A stretch of DNA of 64,000 nt, from positions 62,001 to 126,000 of the forward strand of contig OZ252110.1 in assembly GCA_965248545.1 (NCBI GenBank). The letters are read 5' to 3'. The stretch comes from Alteromonas_E sp965248545. GTDB taxonomy: Bacteria; Pseudomonadota; Gammaproteobacteria; Enterobacterales; Alteromonadaceae. A program made the translations under genes and the position numbers. Under the pieces are notes generated by a model that had not been told where the DNA came from, made no database searches, and saw only the letters and a program-made list of their open reading frames with translations. Shown here piece by piece: positions 26,200 to 34,531 of this stretch. The stretch's first letter is position 1. Every line of letters starts with the position of its first letter.

Positions 26200-26654
26200 G
26201 CCCGACATTAGCCTGGATGCATGCCAAGCCACATATTATTGACTGGCAAATAGGCACTGACGTTATTGACCACTATGGGCATGTCAACAATGTGGCCTAT
26301 GTGGCGCAAATTGAAAAAGTGGCCTGGTCACACAGCAATGCGTTGGGCCTTACCATTGAGCAGTACCAAGACATCGATCGTGGCATGGCAATTAAGCACC
26401 ATGAAATCGATTATCTGTTGCCGTGTCATACTGGCCAAACACTGGCCTGTGCAACCTGGATTATCGACTGTGATCAACGCCTAATGTTAACCCGTCAATT
26501 TCAATTTATCTGCCGAGAGCGGCAGAAAACCGTGTTCACCGCCAAAACACAATTTGTCTGTATCGCACTATCCAGTGGCATGCCAAAACGCATGCCGGAT
26601 ATCTTCAAGCGCACCTACGGTGGTGCTCAAATTGCTGTCTCGGCTGAGGAATAG
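26196..26654 (+). CDS. Acyl-CoA thioesterase, 4HBT/hot-dog fold
   Basis: A 152-residue hot-dog protein of the 4-hydroxybenzoyl-CoA thioesterase type. GTDVIDHYGHVNNVAYVAQIEKVAWSH, here at residues 15-41, contains the catalytic Asp and the HVNN motif, and AIKHHEIDYLLPCHTGQTL is the second conserved strand pair. These enzymes release free acid from acyl-CoA or aryl-CoA; chain length cannot be read from sequence. It overlaps the unknown upstream gene by ATGA and precedes the protease by six bases. Confidence 0.9.
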   Translation: MSPTLAWMHAKPHIIDWQIGTDVIDHYGHVNNVAYVAQIEKVAWSHSNALGLTIEQYQDIDRGMAIKHHEIDYLLPCHTGQTLACATWIIDCDQRLMLTRQFQFICRERQKTVFTAKTQFVCIALSSGMPKRMPDIFKRTYGGAQIAVSAEE

Positions 26655-26660
26655 TGGGTA

Positions 26661-27860
26661 ATGAGCATGCGTGTCTTTAGCCTCACCACGTTGCTCGCTA
26701 TTTTGCTGTTTATGTCAGTCGGTTTAAATATTTGGCAGTGGCATTCTGGGATTCAAACGCCCGACAATTCCTCTGACGCACATGAAGTAGCACTGGATGC
26801 GCAAGACATCGAGGACGATGCTGACCCGTTGTCTACATTGGTGTCGGCCCTTTCCGATGCACCGCCTACGCGTCAGGTCTCTCCAGCGTCAGCAGAAGCC
26901 CTGGATTTGGACAACCAAGCACAGGCGTACGAACAACTTACCACTTGGTTTAGTCAATCTGATTGGCCGCAGTTAACCGTGGCACTGCGCGATTATTTAC
27001 GACGTTACCCCGACGATACCAACGCGATCTTACTCGAAGCTGAAATGGTATCTCGTACGCAGCCTCTCAATACGGCACTGGTCAACTACTATGCGCTGTT
27101 GGAGTTGCCTTTGGACGATAACACGCGCAAATCTATTCAAGAAAAGATCGAACAATTATTTGAAAACGCCACTGAGCAATTGCGCTTCGATCGCGCATGG
27201 GACCTACTGGCAGCATTGCTTGAACCACTGATCCAAATAGCCCCATCGGAGCGGCGCTACCTGATCTTATTAGCTGAGGCGTATGCCCAACAGGCCAATG
27301 CAGTATTAATGGAAAATACACTCGCAGGGTTGCCTTTTGACGATCCGGCTATTGCGTCTATCCGGCAAATATTGCAACGCCAATTAAATTCTGAGCAAGA
27401 GCCCGACCAACAAACGGCGCAGATGCGAGACTTTGCCGAGCCTGATGCCCTGACCAATATCACCCGCATTCCACTCGATCGTTTGGGTAATCAATACACC
27501 CTTGAAATACTGTTAGACAATCGCCCGGTGCGTTTAATGATTGATACCGGCGCATCGACAACAGCTGTCACAGCTTCAGCGTGGGCACGCTTGAGTCGCA
27601 ACGTTGCATCTCGTTTTATCGGTGTCTTCAAGGTCAATACGGCCGCCGGCTACATTGACGCTCCCATGTTCGCAGTCAAATCGGTCAGCATGGGGCCGTT
27701 AGCGTTTGACGACGTGTCGGTTATGGTGATCCCATCGCGGATGATGGGAGAAGATCCTGATTTAACCCCGCAAGGGTTGCTGGGTATGAATATCTTGAGT
27801 CAATACAATTTCCAGATTGACCAACAAAACGCGCAGCTGTTGTTGAGGCCTCGGCGCTGA
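26661..27860 (+). CDS. Membrane-anchored retropepsin-like aspartic protease
   Basis: A 399-residue protein with one N-terminal membrane helix (about residues 6-24), an acidic linker, a helical repeat region resembling TPR at about 80-250, and a C-terminal retropepsin-like domain from about 275. The catalytic Asp lies in RLMIDTGASTTAVTASAWARL, near residue 295, and the late strand GLLGMNILSQYNFQID is typical of single-domain bacterial aspartyl proteases, which work as dimers. The active domain would face the periplasm. Substrate unknown. It is the third gene of the operon; its 3' end is 24 bases from convergent fadH. Confidence 0.88.
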   Translation: MSMRVFSLTTLLAILLFMSVGLNIWQWHSGIQTPDNSSDAHEVALDAQDIEDDADPLSTLVSALSDAPPTRQVSPASAEALDLDNQAQAYEQLTTWFSQSDWPQLTVALRDYLRRYPDDTNAILLEAEMVSRTQPLNTALVNYYALLELPLDDNTRKSIQEKIEQLFENATEQLRFDRAWDLLAALLEPLIQIAPSERRYLILLAEAYAQQANAVLMENTLAGLPFDDPAIASIRQILQRQLNSEQEPDQQTAQMRDFAEPDALTNITRIPLDRLGNQYTLEILLDNRPVRLMIDTGASTTAVTASAWARLSRNVASRFIGVFKVNTAAGYIDAPMFAVKSVSMGPLAFDDVSVMVIPSRMMGEDPDLTPQGLLGMNILSQYNFQIDQQNAQLLLRPRR

Positions 27861-27883
27861 GACCCCTACAGTCAGTGATTACG

Positions 27884-29932
27884 TTACAAGGTTGCGGCTA
27901 AACGTGTGCCTTGATCAATTGCGCGTTTGGCATCCAGCTCTGCGGCCTCGTCAGCACCGCCGATCAGATGGTGCGGTTTACTCAAACCGTCGACTAGGGC
28001 GCGCAAAGGCTCTTGCCCAGCACAAATGATAATATTATCAACCTCCAAAACTTGGGCCTCATCGTTCACCCGAATATGCAGTCCTTGGTCGTCAATTTTT
28101 TCATAGCTCGCGCCGGCGATCATATTAACGCCTTTCATCATCAATCCAGCACGGTGTGCCCAGCCAGTCGTTTTCCCAAGACCTGCCCCGACTTTACTAG
28201 ACTTCCGTTGTAACAGGAAAATCTCACGAGGAGAAGCTTCTGGTTGTGGTCGCATGCCCTCAACACCGCCGCGTGCCTGCAGGCTCATGTCGATACCCCA
28301 CTCCTTCATAAATGCCGGGATATCAACACTTGGCGTTTGCTTACCATGCGACAAATACTCAGAAGTATCAAAACCTATACCGCCTGCACCAATAATTGCA
28401 ACGCGCTTGCCGACTGGCTTTTTCAACTTAATTACATCGAGATAAGACAAGACCTTGTCGTTGTCCACGCCTTCGATAGCTGGAGTTCGTGGTGAAATCC
28501 CCGTCGCCAAAATAACTTCATCATAACCGCCGTCGTTAAGCATTTCAGCAGTAACACGGGTATTCAATTGAACATCAACCTTATGGATCTGAAGCTGCTT
28601 AGCAAAGTAGCGAATCGTTTCGTAAAATTCTTCTTTGCCAGGGATCTGTTTGGCAATGTTGAATTGACCACCAATTTCACTGTCGGCGTCAAACAAAGTC
28701 ACGCTATGTCCTCGAGACGCTGCGGTAGTCGCTGCTGCCAATCCAGCGGGACCTGCCCCCACAACCGCAATATGCTTGGTGTCTGTCGCTGGTTGAATCA
28801 ACAATTCAGTCTCATGACACGCACGTGGGTTCACCAAACAACTGGTCATTTTGCCGTCGAACACATGATCTAAGCAGGCTTGGTTGCAACCGATGCAGGT
28901 ATTGATTTCGTCAGCACGATCTTGCTCGGCTTTATTGACAAAATCTGCGTCAGCCAGGAATGGACGAGCCATTGACACCATATCGGCATCTCCGCGTGCA
29001 AGCACTTCTTCGGCTACATCAGGCATGTTGATTCGATTCGAGGTAATGACCGGGACTGACAGCGCCTCTCTAAACTTGGCGGTTACCCACGTAAAAGCAG
29101 CACGCGGTACCTTCGTCGCAATCGTCGGTATCCTCGCTTCGTGCCACCCAATACCGGTATTAATTATCGTCGCCCCAGCTTTTTCAATCGCTTTGCCCAA
29201 TGTCACAACCTCGTCATAGGTCGAGCCACCTTCGACAAGGTCCAGCATTGATAACCGATAGATAATGATGAAATGCTCACCCACCGCCTCACGTACGCGG
29301 CGCACAACTTCGATCGGTAAACGAATACGATTTTGGTATTCGCCGCCCCACTGATCATCGCGGTGATTGGTTCTCGTCGCGATAAACTGATTCAAAAAAT
29401 ACCCCTCAGATCCCATGATCTCAACACCATCATAGCCAGCGCGTTGCGCCTGTTTGGCTGTATAAACAAAGTCGTCGATTTGCTTTTCGATTCCAGCCTC
29501 GTCCAGTGCCTTTGGCTTGTAGGGATTAATGGGGGCCTGAACAGCGCTAGGTGCAACCAAATCTTTATTGTAGGCATAACGACCAGTGTGCAAGATTTGC
29601 ATGCAGATTTTTCCGCCTGCTTGGTGCACAGCGTCAGTAACTTCTTTGTGATTTTGCACTGCTTGGTCTGAATCGAGTCGTCGCGTGACCGCGTGCGTAG
29701 CGCCCTCATCGTTTGGGCCAATACCTCCCGTTACGATCAAACCAACACCGCCGCGCGCACGTTCTGCAAAAAACGCCGCCATCCGCTTGTGTCCGTTTGG
29801 CAATTCTTCTAACCCGGTGTGCATAGAGCCCATCAATACCCGGTTTTTTAAGGTCGTAAAGCCCAAATCCAGAGGGCGGAACAAGTGCGGGTACTTGGGA
29901 TGTGGCTGCTGATTCGACTTTTCAGTTTGCAT
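27884..29932 (-). CDS. fadH: NADPH-dependent 2,4-dienoyl-CoA reductase
   Basis: FadH reduces 2,4-dienoyl-CoA so that polyunsaturated fatty acids with even-position double bonds can enter beta-oxidation. The 682-residue protein has an N-terminal Old-Yellow-Enzyme TIM barrel (FMN), the 4Fe-4S motif CIGCNQACLDHVFDGKMTSC (spacing C-x2-C-x3-C-x11-C) near residue 335, and C-terminal FAD/NADPH Rossmann folds, with VVGAGPAGLAAATTAASRGH and VAIIGAGGIGFDTSEYL. AGGA eight bases before the ATG supports the start. It is divergent from a TetR gene with shared candidate operators at 30168-30207. Confidence 0.96.
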   Translation of the reverse strand: MQTEKSNQQPHPKYPHLFRPLDLGFTTLKNRVLMGSMHTGLEELPNGHKRMAAFFAERARGGVGLIVTGGIGPNDEGATHAVTRRLDSDQAVQNHKEVTDAVHQAGGKICMQILHTGRYAYNKDLVAPSAVQAPINPYKPKALDEAGIEKQIDDFVYTAKQAQRAGYDGVEIMGSEGYFLNQFIATRTNHRDDQWGGEYQNRIRLPIEVVRRVREAVGEHFIIIYRLSMLDLVEGGSTYDEVVTLGKAIEKAGATIINTGIGWHEARIPTIATKVPRAAFTWVTAKFREALSVPVITSNRINMPDVAEEVLARGDADMVSMARPFLADADFVNKAEQDRADEINTCIGCNQACLDHVFDGKMTSCLVNPRACHETELLIQPATDTKHIAVVGAGPAGLAAATTAASRGHSVTLFDADSEIGGQFNIAKQIPGKEEFYETIRYFAKQLQIHKVDVQLNTRVTAEMLNDGGYDEVILATGISPRTPAIEGVDNDKVLSYLDVIKLKKPVGKRVAIIGAGGIGFDTSEYLSHGKQTPSVDIPAFMKEWGIDMSLQARGGVEGMRPQPEASPREIFLLQRKSSKVGAGLGKTTGWAHRAGLMMKGVNMIAGASYEKIDDQGLHIRVNDEAQVLEVDNIIICAGQEPLRALVDGLSKPHHLIGGADEAAELDAKRAIDQGTRLAATL

Positions 29933-30167
29933 ATTGTGGTCCTGATATTTAAGTGTTGTGTGGAGCAGATAACGGGTCTTGTTTGCTACTTCACTTCTGT
30001 ATCGTTGCGCCTAAACAGTGCTTTTTATTGCACAACAACGCGCCCAGTCTAGGCGACGCTGTGCGTCATGACTGGACGTTTTTGATTCGTGTCTTCAATC
30101 GCTTTCATACCTGAGTGGTTACGTTACGACTGAACAAAAAGCTTGTTTTTAATGCATCCAAACAAAC

Positions 30168-30207
30168 TAGACAGCGTCAAGATATTAACTTATGTTGACA
30201 GTGTCAA
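30168..30207. promoter_or_regulatory. Paired palindromic operators between fadH and tetR
   Basis: Two similar 13-bp sites, TAGACAGCGTCAA (30168-30180) and TTGACAGTGTCAA (30195-30207), lie 27 bases apart. The second is a perfect inverted repeat around its central base; the first keeps most of the symmetry. The longer 15-bp sequence GACAGYGTCAAGATA is directly repeated at 30170-30184 and 30197-30211. The spacing, symmetry and position beside a tetR gene are what autoregulating TetR repressors normally use, so these are proposed to be its operators. Confidence 0.7.
30179..30207 (-). promoter_or_regulatory. Candidate promoter toward fadH
   Basis: On the minus strand TTGACA (30207-30202) is followed after 17 bases by TATCTT (30184-30179). 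The -35 is one arm of the downstream palindrome and the -10 adjoins the other operator, so repressor binding would block it. The predicted leader to the fadH start is long, about 240 bases, which weakens the assignment. Confidence 0.4.
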
Positions 30208-30223
30208 GATAGTGTTTGATGAT
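30195..30223 (+). promoter_or_regulatory. Candidate promoter toward tetR
   Basis: On the plus strand TTGACA (30195-30200), the left arm of the same palindrome, is followed after 17 bases by GATGAT (30218-30223), a modest -10. Transcription would start about 25 bases before the tetR ATG at 30255. The two divergent promoters therefore share one palindrome as their -35 elements. Confidence 0.45.
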
Positions 30224-30254
30224 CATGATTGAAAACTAACTATTCGAGTGACAC

Positions 30255-30860
30255 ATGGCAGAAGAAACGCCGAAAACGTCCTATCACCACGGTAATTTGC
30301 GCGAAAGCCTTGTTCAGCAAGCGGCCGAGATGGTGCAACGGTCGGGTATTGACGGAATGTCGCTGCGCAAACTAGCAGAAGCGGTTGGCGTATCTAGAAC
30401 GGCCCTGTATCACCATTTTAAAGATAAAAATGCATTGCTGTGTGCTCTGGCAGAGCAAGGTTTTGTGCGCTGGCGGGAGCAAGCGCAAACCATATTCGAT
30501 CGAGCAGATATTAGTGATAGAGAAAAATTGAGTCAGTTTGTCCGCGACTATATCTATTGGGCAGCAGACAATCCGCAACTGTACGATCTGATGTTTGGTC
30601 GGACAATATGGAAAAACGCGAAACCCACTGAGTCACTCAAACACGTGGCTTATCCAAGCTTTCAATATCAGGTAGATATGACCCGAGACTGGCAACAAAG
30701 AGGTCTATTACCCGCTACAGAGGATACCTTGCGACTCTCGCAAGTGACGTGGGGCACAATGCACGGCATCGCTCGCCTCCTGATCGATGGAATCTACGCA
30801 GACCGCAGTCACATCGACGAAATGTGTGCCTGTGCAGTGAGTCTTTTTACTCATCGGTAG
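30255..30860 (+). CDS. TetR family transcriptional regulator
   Basis: A 201-residue TetR repressor. The N-terminal helix-turn-helix is clear: YHHGNLRESLVQQAAEMVQ followed by GMSLRKLAEAVGVSRTALYHHFKDK at about residues 34-58, including the usual TALYHHF. The C-terminal ligand domain has MFGRTIWKNAKP near residue 112 and a WHG-like segment, GTMHGIARLLIDGIY, near 178. Ligand unknown; an acyl-CoA is reasonable, given divergent fadH. Two candidate operators lie immediately upstream. It converges on the GMC oxidoreductase gene. Confidence 0.92.
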   Translation: MAEETPKTSYHHGNLRESLVQQAAEMVQRSGIDGMSLRKLAEAVGVSRTALYHHFKDKNALLCALAEQGFVRWREQAQTIFDRADISDREKLSQFVRDYIYWAADNPQLYDLMFGRTIWKNAKPTESLKHVAYPSFQYQVDMTRDWQQRGLLPATEDTLRLSQVTWGTMHGIARLLIDGIYADRSHIDEMCACAVSLFTHR

Positions 30861-30929
30861 CCCTAAGTCGTCTGGGGCTCCCGTGACGCGGTCCCCCCTA
30901 CGACGCAGTTTTAATACTTTTACAATGAT

Positions 30930-32546
30930 CTAAACCGCAGCGGCTTGTTGAATAAAGTCCGCCGCTTTTTCTGCAATCATAATGGTCGGTGCATTTGTGT
31001 TTCCACCAATTAGATTGGGCATGACAGATGCGTCAACTACACGTAGTCCTCTAACACCTCGCACTTGCAGCTTCGCATTAACAACTGCCATAGAATCGTC
31101 TTCAGCCCCCATTTTACAGGTTCCGATTGGGTGATAGATGGTTTCGGACTTTTCGCGTATAAACTCCAACAACGCTTTGTCACTCTGAACGTCTTGACCC
31201 GGTGACAACTCGGTACTTTGAAACTCAGAAAAGCCTTTTGAGGCCAGAATTTCACGCCCCTTTCGGATGCCTTCAAGCATCACCTTTTGATCATCTGGAT
31301 GACTTAAGTAATTGGGTTCAATCAATGCGTGGTCGGCGGGATGATTGCTGCGCAGGCGAATTTCACCGCGGCTTTTCGGGTACAAGCAACACACGTGCAC
31401 ACCAAATCCATACCCATAGACAGAGCGGCGCCCATGATCTTCCAATATAGCGGGCAAGAAATGAAACTGTATATCGGGCCCTTTCTCTGCCAAAGACGAG
31501 CGCATAAAGCCACCCGCTTCCGCTATATTGGACGAGAATAATCCTTTGCGTTGGAACAAGTATTGGAACGTTGCCTTGATGTATTTAGGGAGCGCAGTAA
31601 CCGCAACCGCGTAGCCCTCTCGTGCTTTACATTTATGTTGCACTATCGCATCCAAGTGGTCTTGCAAATTCTGGCCAACACCAGGCAGGTCGACTTGAAC
31701 ATGAATACCTTTCTCACGCAAATGCTCAGCTGGCCCGATCCCCGACAGCATCAGCAGCTGTGGCGAATTGATAGCGCCACCCGACAAAATAACCTCTTTG
31801 CTAGCTTCCACTCGCTGTACACGGCCATTCACACGCGCTTGAACGCCAATCGCCTGACCATCTTTCAAAAGTACCCGTTCAACCATGACATTCGTCATAA
31901 CCGTCAGGTTGGTGCGTGATAACGCTGGCTTTAAGAACCCTTTTGCAGTCGAGCAACGCTGTCCGCCAACTTGCGATACTTGATAGAATCCAAGCCCTTC
32001 TCGCTCTTCGCGGTTAAAGTCCGCCAAAATATTAAACCCGGTTTCTTCCGCTGCATCGACAAACCGGTGAGATAACACATCTGTCGCTCTTAAATCGTCA
32101 ACGTTGAGCGGTCCGCCAACGCCGTGCAAGTCGTCACCGCCACGGGTATTGTTTTCAGAACGCTTAAAATAGGGTAAGACATCATCCCAGGACCAGCCCT
32201 CTGCACCTTCTGATGCCCAATCATTGTAATCGTGTATGTCACCGCGGATGTAACACATCGCATTGATCGAACTTGAGCCGCCTAACGTCTTGCCGCGCGG
32301 CCAGAACATCTTGCGATTGTTCAGGTATTGCTGGGGTGCAGTGTAATAACCCCAACCGACACCTTCGACGCGAGATAAAAGTGACAGACCAAATGGGATA
32401 TGAATGAGTGGATTGCGATCTTTACCACCCGCTTCTAATAAACAAACTTGGCACGCTGGGTTCTCACTTAAACGCGCAGCGAGCGTCGCTCCGGCGCTGC
32501 CGGCTCCGACAATAATGTAATCAAATGAATTCGAATGTGTTGGCAT
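30930..32546 (-). CDS. GMC-family FAD-dependent oxidoreductase (choline dehydrogenase-like)
   Basis: A 538-residue glucose-methanol-choline oxidoreductase. The N-terminal FAD-binding motif is YIIVGAGSAGATLAARLSEN, the first GMC signature is FWPRGKTLGGSSSINAMCYI near residue 80, the second is GGAINSPQLLMLSGIG near 255, and the C-terminal active-site region is YHPIGTCKMG with His, then ASVMPNLIGGNTNAPTIMIAEKAADFI. Family members oxidise alcohols such as choline, alkanols or polyethylene glycol; no betaine genes adjoin, so a specific choline role is not supported. A long-chain alcohol substrate would suit the lipid genes nearby, but this is inference. Confidence 0.9.
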   Translation of the reverse strand: MPTHSNSFDYIIVGAGSAGATLAARLSENPACQVCLLEAGGKDRNPLIHIPFGLSLLSRVEGVGWGYYTAPQQYLNNRKMFWPRGKTLGGSSSINAMCYIRGDIHDYNDWASEGAEGWSWDDVLPYFKRSENNTRGGDDLHGVGGPLNVDDLRATDVLSHRFVDAAEETGFNILADFNREEREGLGFYQVSQVGGQRCSTAKGFLKPALSRTNLTVMTNVMVERVLLKDGQAIGVQARVNGRVQRVEASKEVILSGGAINSPQLLMLSGIGPAEHLREKGIHVQVDLPGVGQNLQDHLDAIVQHKCKAREGYAVAVTALPKYIKATFQYLFQRKGLFSSNIAEAGGFMRSSLAEKGPDIQFHFLPAILEDHGRRSVYGYGFGVHVCCLYPKSRGEIRLRSNHPADHALIEPNYLSHPDDQKVMLEGIRKGREILASKGFSEFQSTELSPGQDVQSDKALLEFIREKSETIYHPIGTCKMGAEDDSMAVVNAKLQVRGVRGLRVVDASVMPNLIGGNTNAPTIMIAEKAADFIQQAAAV

Positions 32547-32705
32547 AATAAAAAGCTACCTACTGCAATCGGGTCAACTGCTCTGACATCTTACCAGTGT
32601 ATCAAAGATGGTAACTAAATAGTTAGAAGATTGTTAAAAGCAGACGTTTTTTTGATGCAGATCTAGCGCCCCACATGCGCATGCTTCCAAACTGCAGGAA
32701 ATGAG

Positions 32706-33482
32706 TTACCAATGCGAGGTGCTTGAGTATCGCTCGAGTAATTTGGCGTGTTCGGCAATGCGCACTCGTTCTGACTCGTCCCATATTCGCTCGGCCAACT
32801 GAGGATATTCCGCATAAAACTGCTTGGCGATCATAATAAAATACGATTTACTCATCACCGCTGGTGATAGTTCGTTGACATATTCATTGGAATAAGAAAG
32901 ACCATTGAAACGATTGGTTACGACCGCACTAACACGCCCACGTTGCAACATACCAAATGCCTGTGACACGCGACTAACCTCGTATACAGGTAGATTCATT
33001 TCATTGAGCATACTGCGAATAGACGCACCAATCTCGATTGCGATTGGCGCCTCGCCCATATTTGAGAATTGCTGACCATCCCACTGTAGCGGTGAATTTA
33101 ACAGTGTGTAAGCGTGGTAACTGTCACTTTTAAGACGGCGCGAGTGGTCAATTTCGCCATTGCGCTTTGGATAAAGCCCATAGCGCTCCCGATCGGCGTT
33201 ATAGCTTGCGACGTTAAACAGATCGACTTCGTTTTGCTTCAATAAAACCAAGCAGCGAGGAAAAGGGGCTCTAACCCACACAATGTTCAACCCTAATGAC
33301 TGCACTATGCGGTGTTGTAACTCTACATTGATACCAGGTAAAGGTGCAGACTCTTGCCCAGGAGCTCGCCATAAAGGAAACAAGTCGGTGTCCATCAAAC
33401 ATACTTTCACTTGCTGCGGAGCGGCAGACGCATACACGAACGGTATTGCCAGACAACAGATCAGCAATAACCCTAGCCGCAT
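32706..33482 (-). CDS. Periplasmic solute-binding-like protein
   Basis: About 258 residues. The ATG at 33482 opens a signal peptide (RLGLLLICCLAIPFVYASAA) and has a G-rich ribosome-binding site seven bases upstream, so it is preferred to the in-frame start at 33509. The mature part is of the family 3 solute-binding type: KVCLMDTDLFPLWRAPGQ, then INVELQHRIVQSLGLNIVWV, PFPRCLVLLKQNEVDLFNVA and a second lobe from about residue 140. No permease or ATPase adjoins it. The many Cys-free but Arg/Tyr-rich loops give no ligand clue. It could be a sensor or orphan binder. Confidence 0.75.
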   Translation of the reverse strand: MRLGLLLICCLAIPFVYASAAPQQVKVCLMDTDLFPLWRAPGQESAPLPGINVELQHRIVQSLGLNIVWVRAPFPRCLVLLKQNEVDLFNVASYNADRERYGLYPKRNGEIDHSRRLKSDSYHAYTLLNSPLQWDGQQFSNMGEAPIAIEIGASIRSMLNEMNLPVYEVSRVSQAFGMLQRGRVSAVVTNRFNGLSYSNEYVNELSPAVMSKSYFIMIAKQFYAEYPQLAERIWDESERVRIAEHAKLLERYSSTSHW

Positions 33483-33630
33483 GTTTAATGCCCCCCAACA
33501 CTCAACCACTTGGTGTTAGTATAGTACGGATTCTGCAGTCGCAAACTTTCGTCATCGAAATAGTCCTTGACAGCAGATACTTACATTGCATTATTTGGCA
33601 GCATTAGAACCAATCTCAAAAAGGATGTTT

Positions 33631-34359
33631 GTGTCTATTCCGTGGCACCCTTTGTCTCTCAAAAACCGCCTAAAAGTCGCTATAGCGATGCTGCTCGTAA
33701 AACTGGGTAAGCTGAAATATGACCAATTTACCGAGCAAGAGTTAAACCAATTAATTGTTGGGTATTTTCCACAAACGTTGACCCTCCCCGTTCCGGTGGG
33801 TAAAGCATCGCTTAAATTACTGCAAGGCGAGATTAGTATGCCAACCAGTACTGATCGCATTCAGTTGCAACTGTTCTGCAGCATTGAAATACGGGTACTT
33901 GCCAATCCTATATACCGTGCTCATTTGGTCATTGTCGTATCAGCAAATCCACATTACTTGTCTGAGCATAGTACCTTGACCATCGATAACATACGCGTAG
34001 ACGATGTTGCTCTGCTAAACGACGAATATGCGCTGCTAAACGACACATCCAAACTCATTGATGCTTTGTCACCCGTGCCTATTGCCGGGCTACTGACAAA
34101 CCCGATGAAATCGGCGCTGAATATTCTAACGGCCGGCACATCAAATCAGGCGATCGAATACTTACAAATGTATATTGGCGGCAGTAAGCAACGCATCTTA
34201 GACTATCACCGAACCCAAATTGAAGATCACGTCATAAATGCCATCGCCAATGAAGATTTGACCATTGAACTGGACCCTGCGGAGTGGCGACAGAATCTAT
34301 TCTCGCGCCTCGGAAAGGAGGTTGTGGTAGAGGGCAATGAGCTGAGGTTCTATTTTTGA
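33631..34359 (+). CDS. Putative DUF1439/YceB-like protein
   Basis: About 242 residues. I place the start at GTG 33631 because AAGGA lies five bases upstream; the frame continues up to 33586 without a better site. A hydrophobic stretch at about residues 13-24 may anchor it. The body resembles the YceB/DUF1439 lipid-binding-like fold: a SEQELNQLI-type helix (FTEQELNQLIVGYFPQTL), alternating beta strands with DRIQLQLFCSIEIRVL, a TIDNIRVDDVALL strand, and a C-terminal VVEGNELRFYF end. There is no lipobox Cys, unlike E. coli YceB. The assignment is by pattern only and uncertain. Confidence 0.6.
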   Translation: MSIPWHPLSLKNRLKVAIAMLLVKLGKLKYDQFTEQELNQLIVGYFPQTLTLPVPVGKASLKLLQGEISMPTSTDRIQLQLFCSIEIRVLANPIYRAHLVIVVSANPHYLSEHSTLTIDNIRVDDVALLNDEYALLNDTSKLIDALSPVPIAGLLTNPMKSALNILTAGTSNQAIEYLQMYIGGSKQRILDYHRTQIEDHVINAIANEDLTIELDPAEWRQNLFSRLGKEVVVEGNELRFYF

Positions 34360-34468
34360 ACAATGTCGCGTAGTGGACTCATTAGGCAATCATTGCGGAG
34401 TACGCTAGCAAAGCTTTTCAATATTGCGGGTAAGAGAGCCAAAACAGCCAATAGTTGGGGCGAACGTG

Positions 34469-34499
34469 TTTGACACTATCAACGCTTCGGCGCTTTAAT
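34469..34499 (+). promoter_or_regulatory. Possible sigma-70 promoter for the cytochrome-rhodanese gene
   Basis: A perfect TTGACA (34469-34474) is followed after 19 bases by TTTAAT (34494-34499), five of six matching TATAAT. The spacer is two bases longer than ideal. It lies 33 bases before the TTG start of the cytochrome gene, in a 172-base gap with no other feature. Confidence 0.35.
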
Positions 34500-34531
34500 T
34501 AATTGTCCCCACAAAAAACAAGGAATATACA

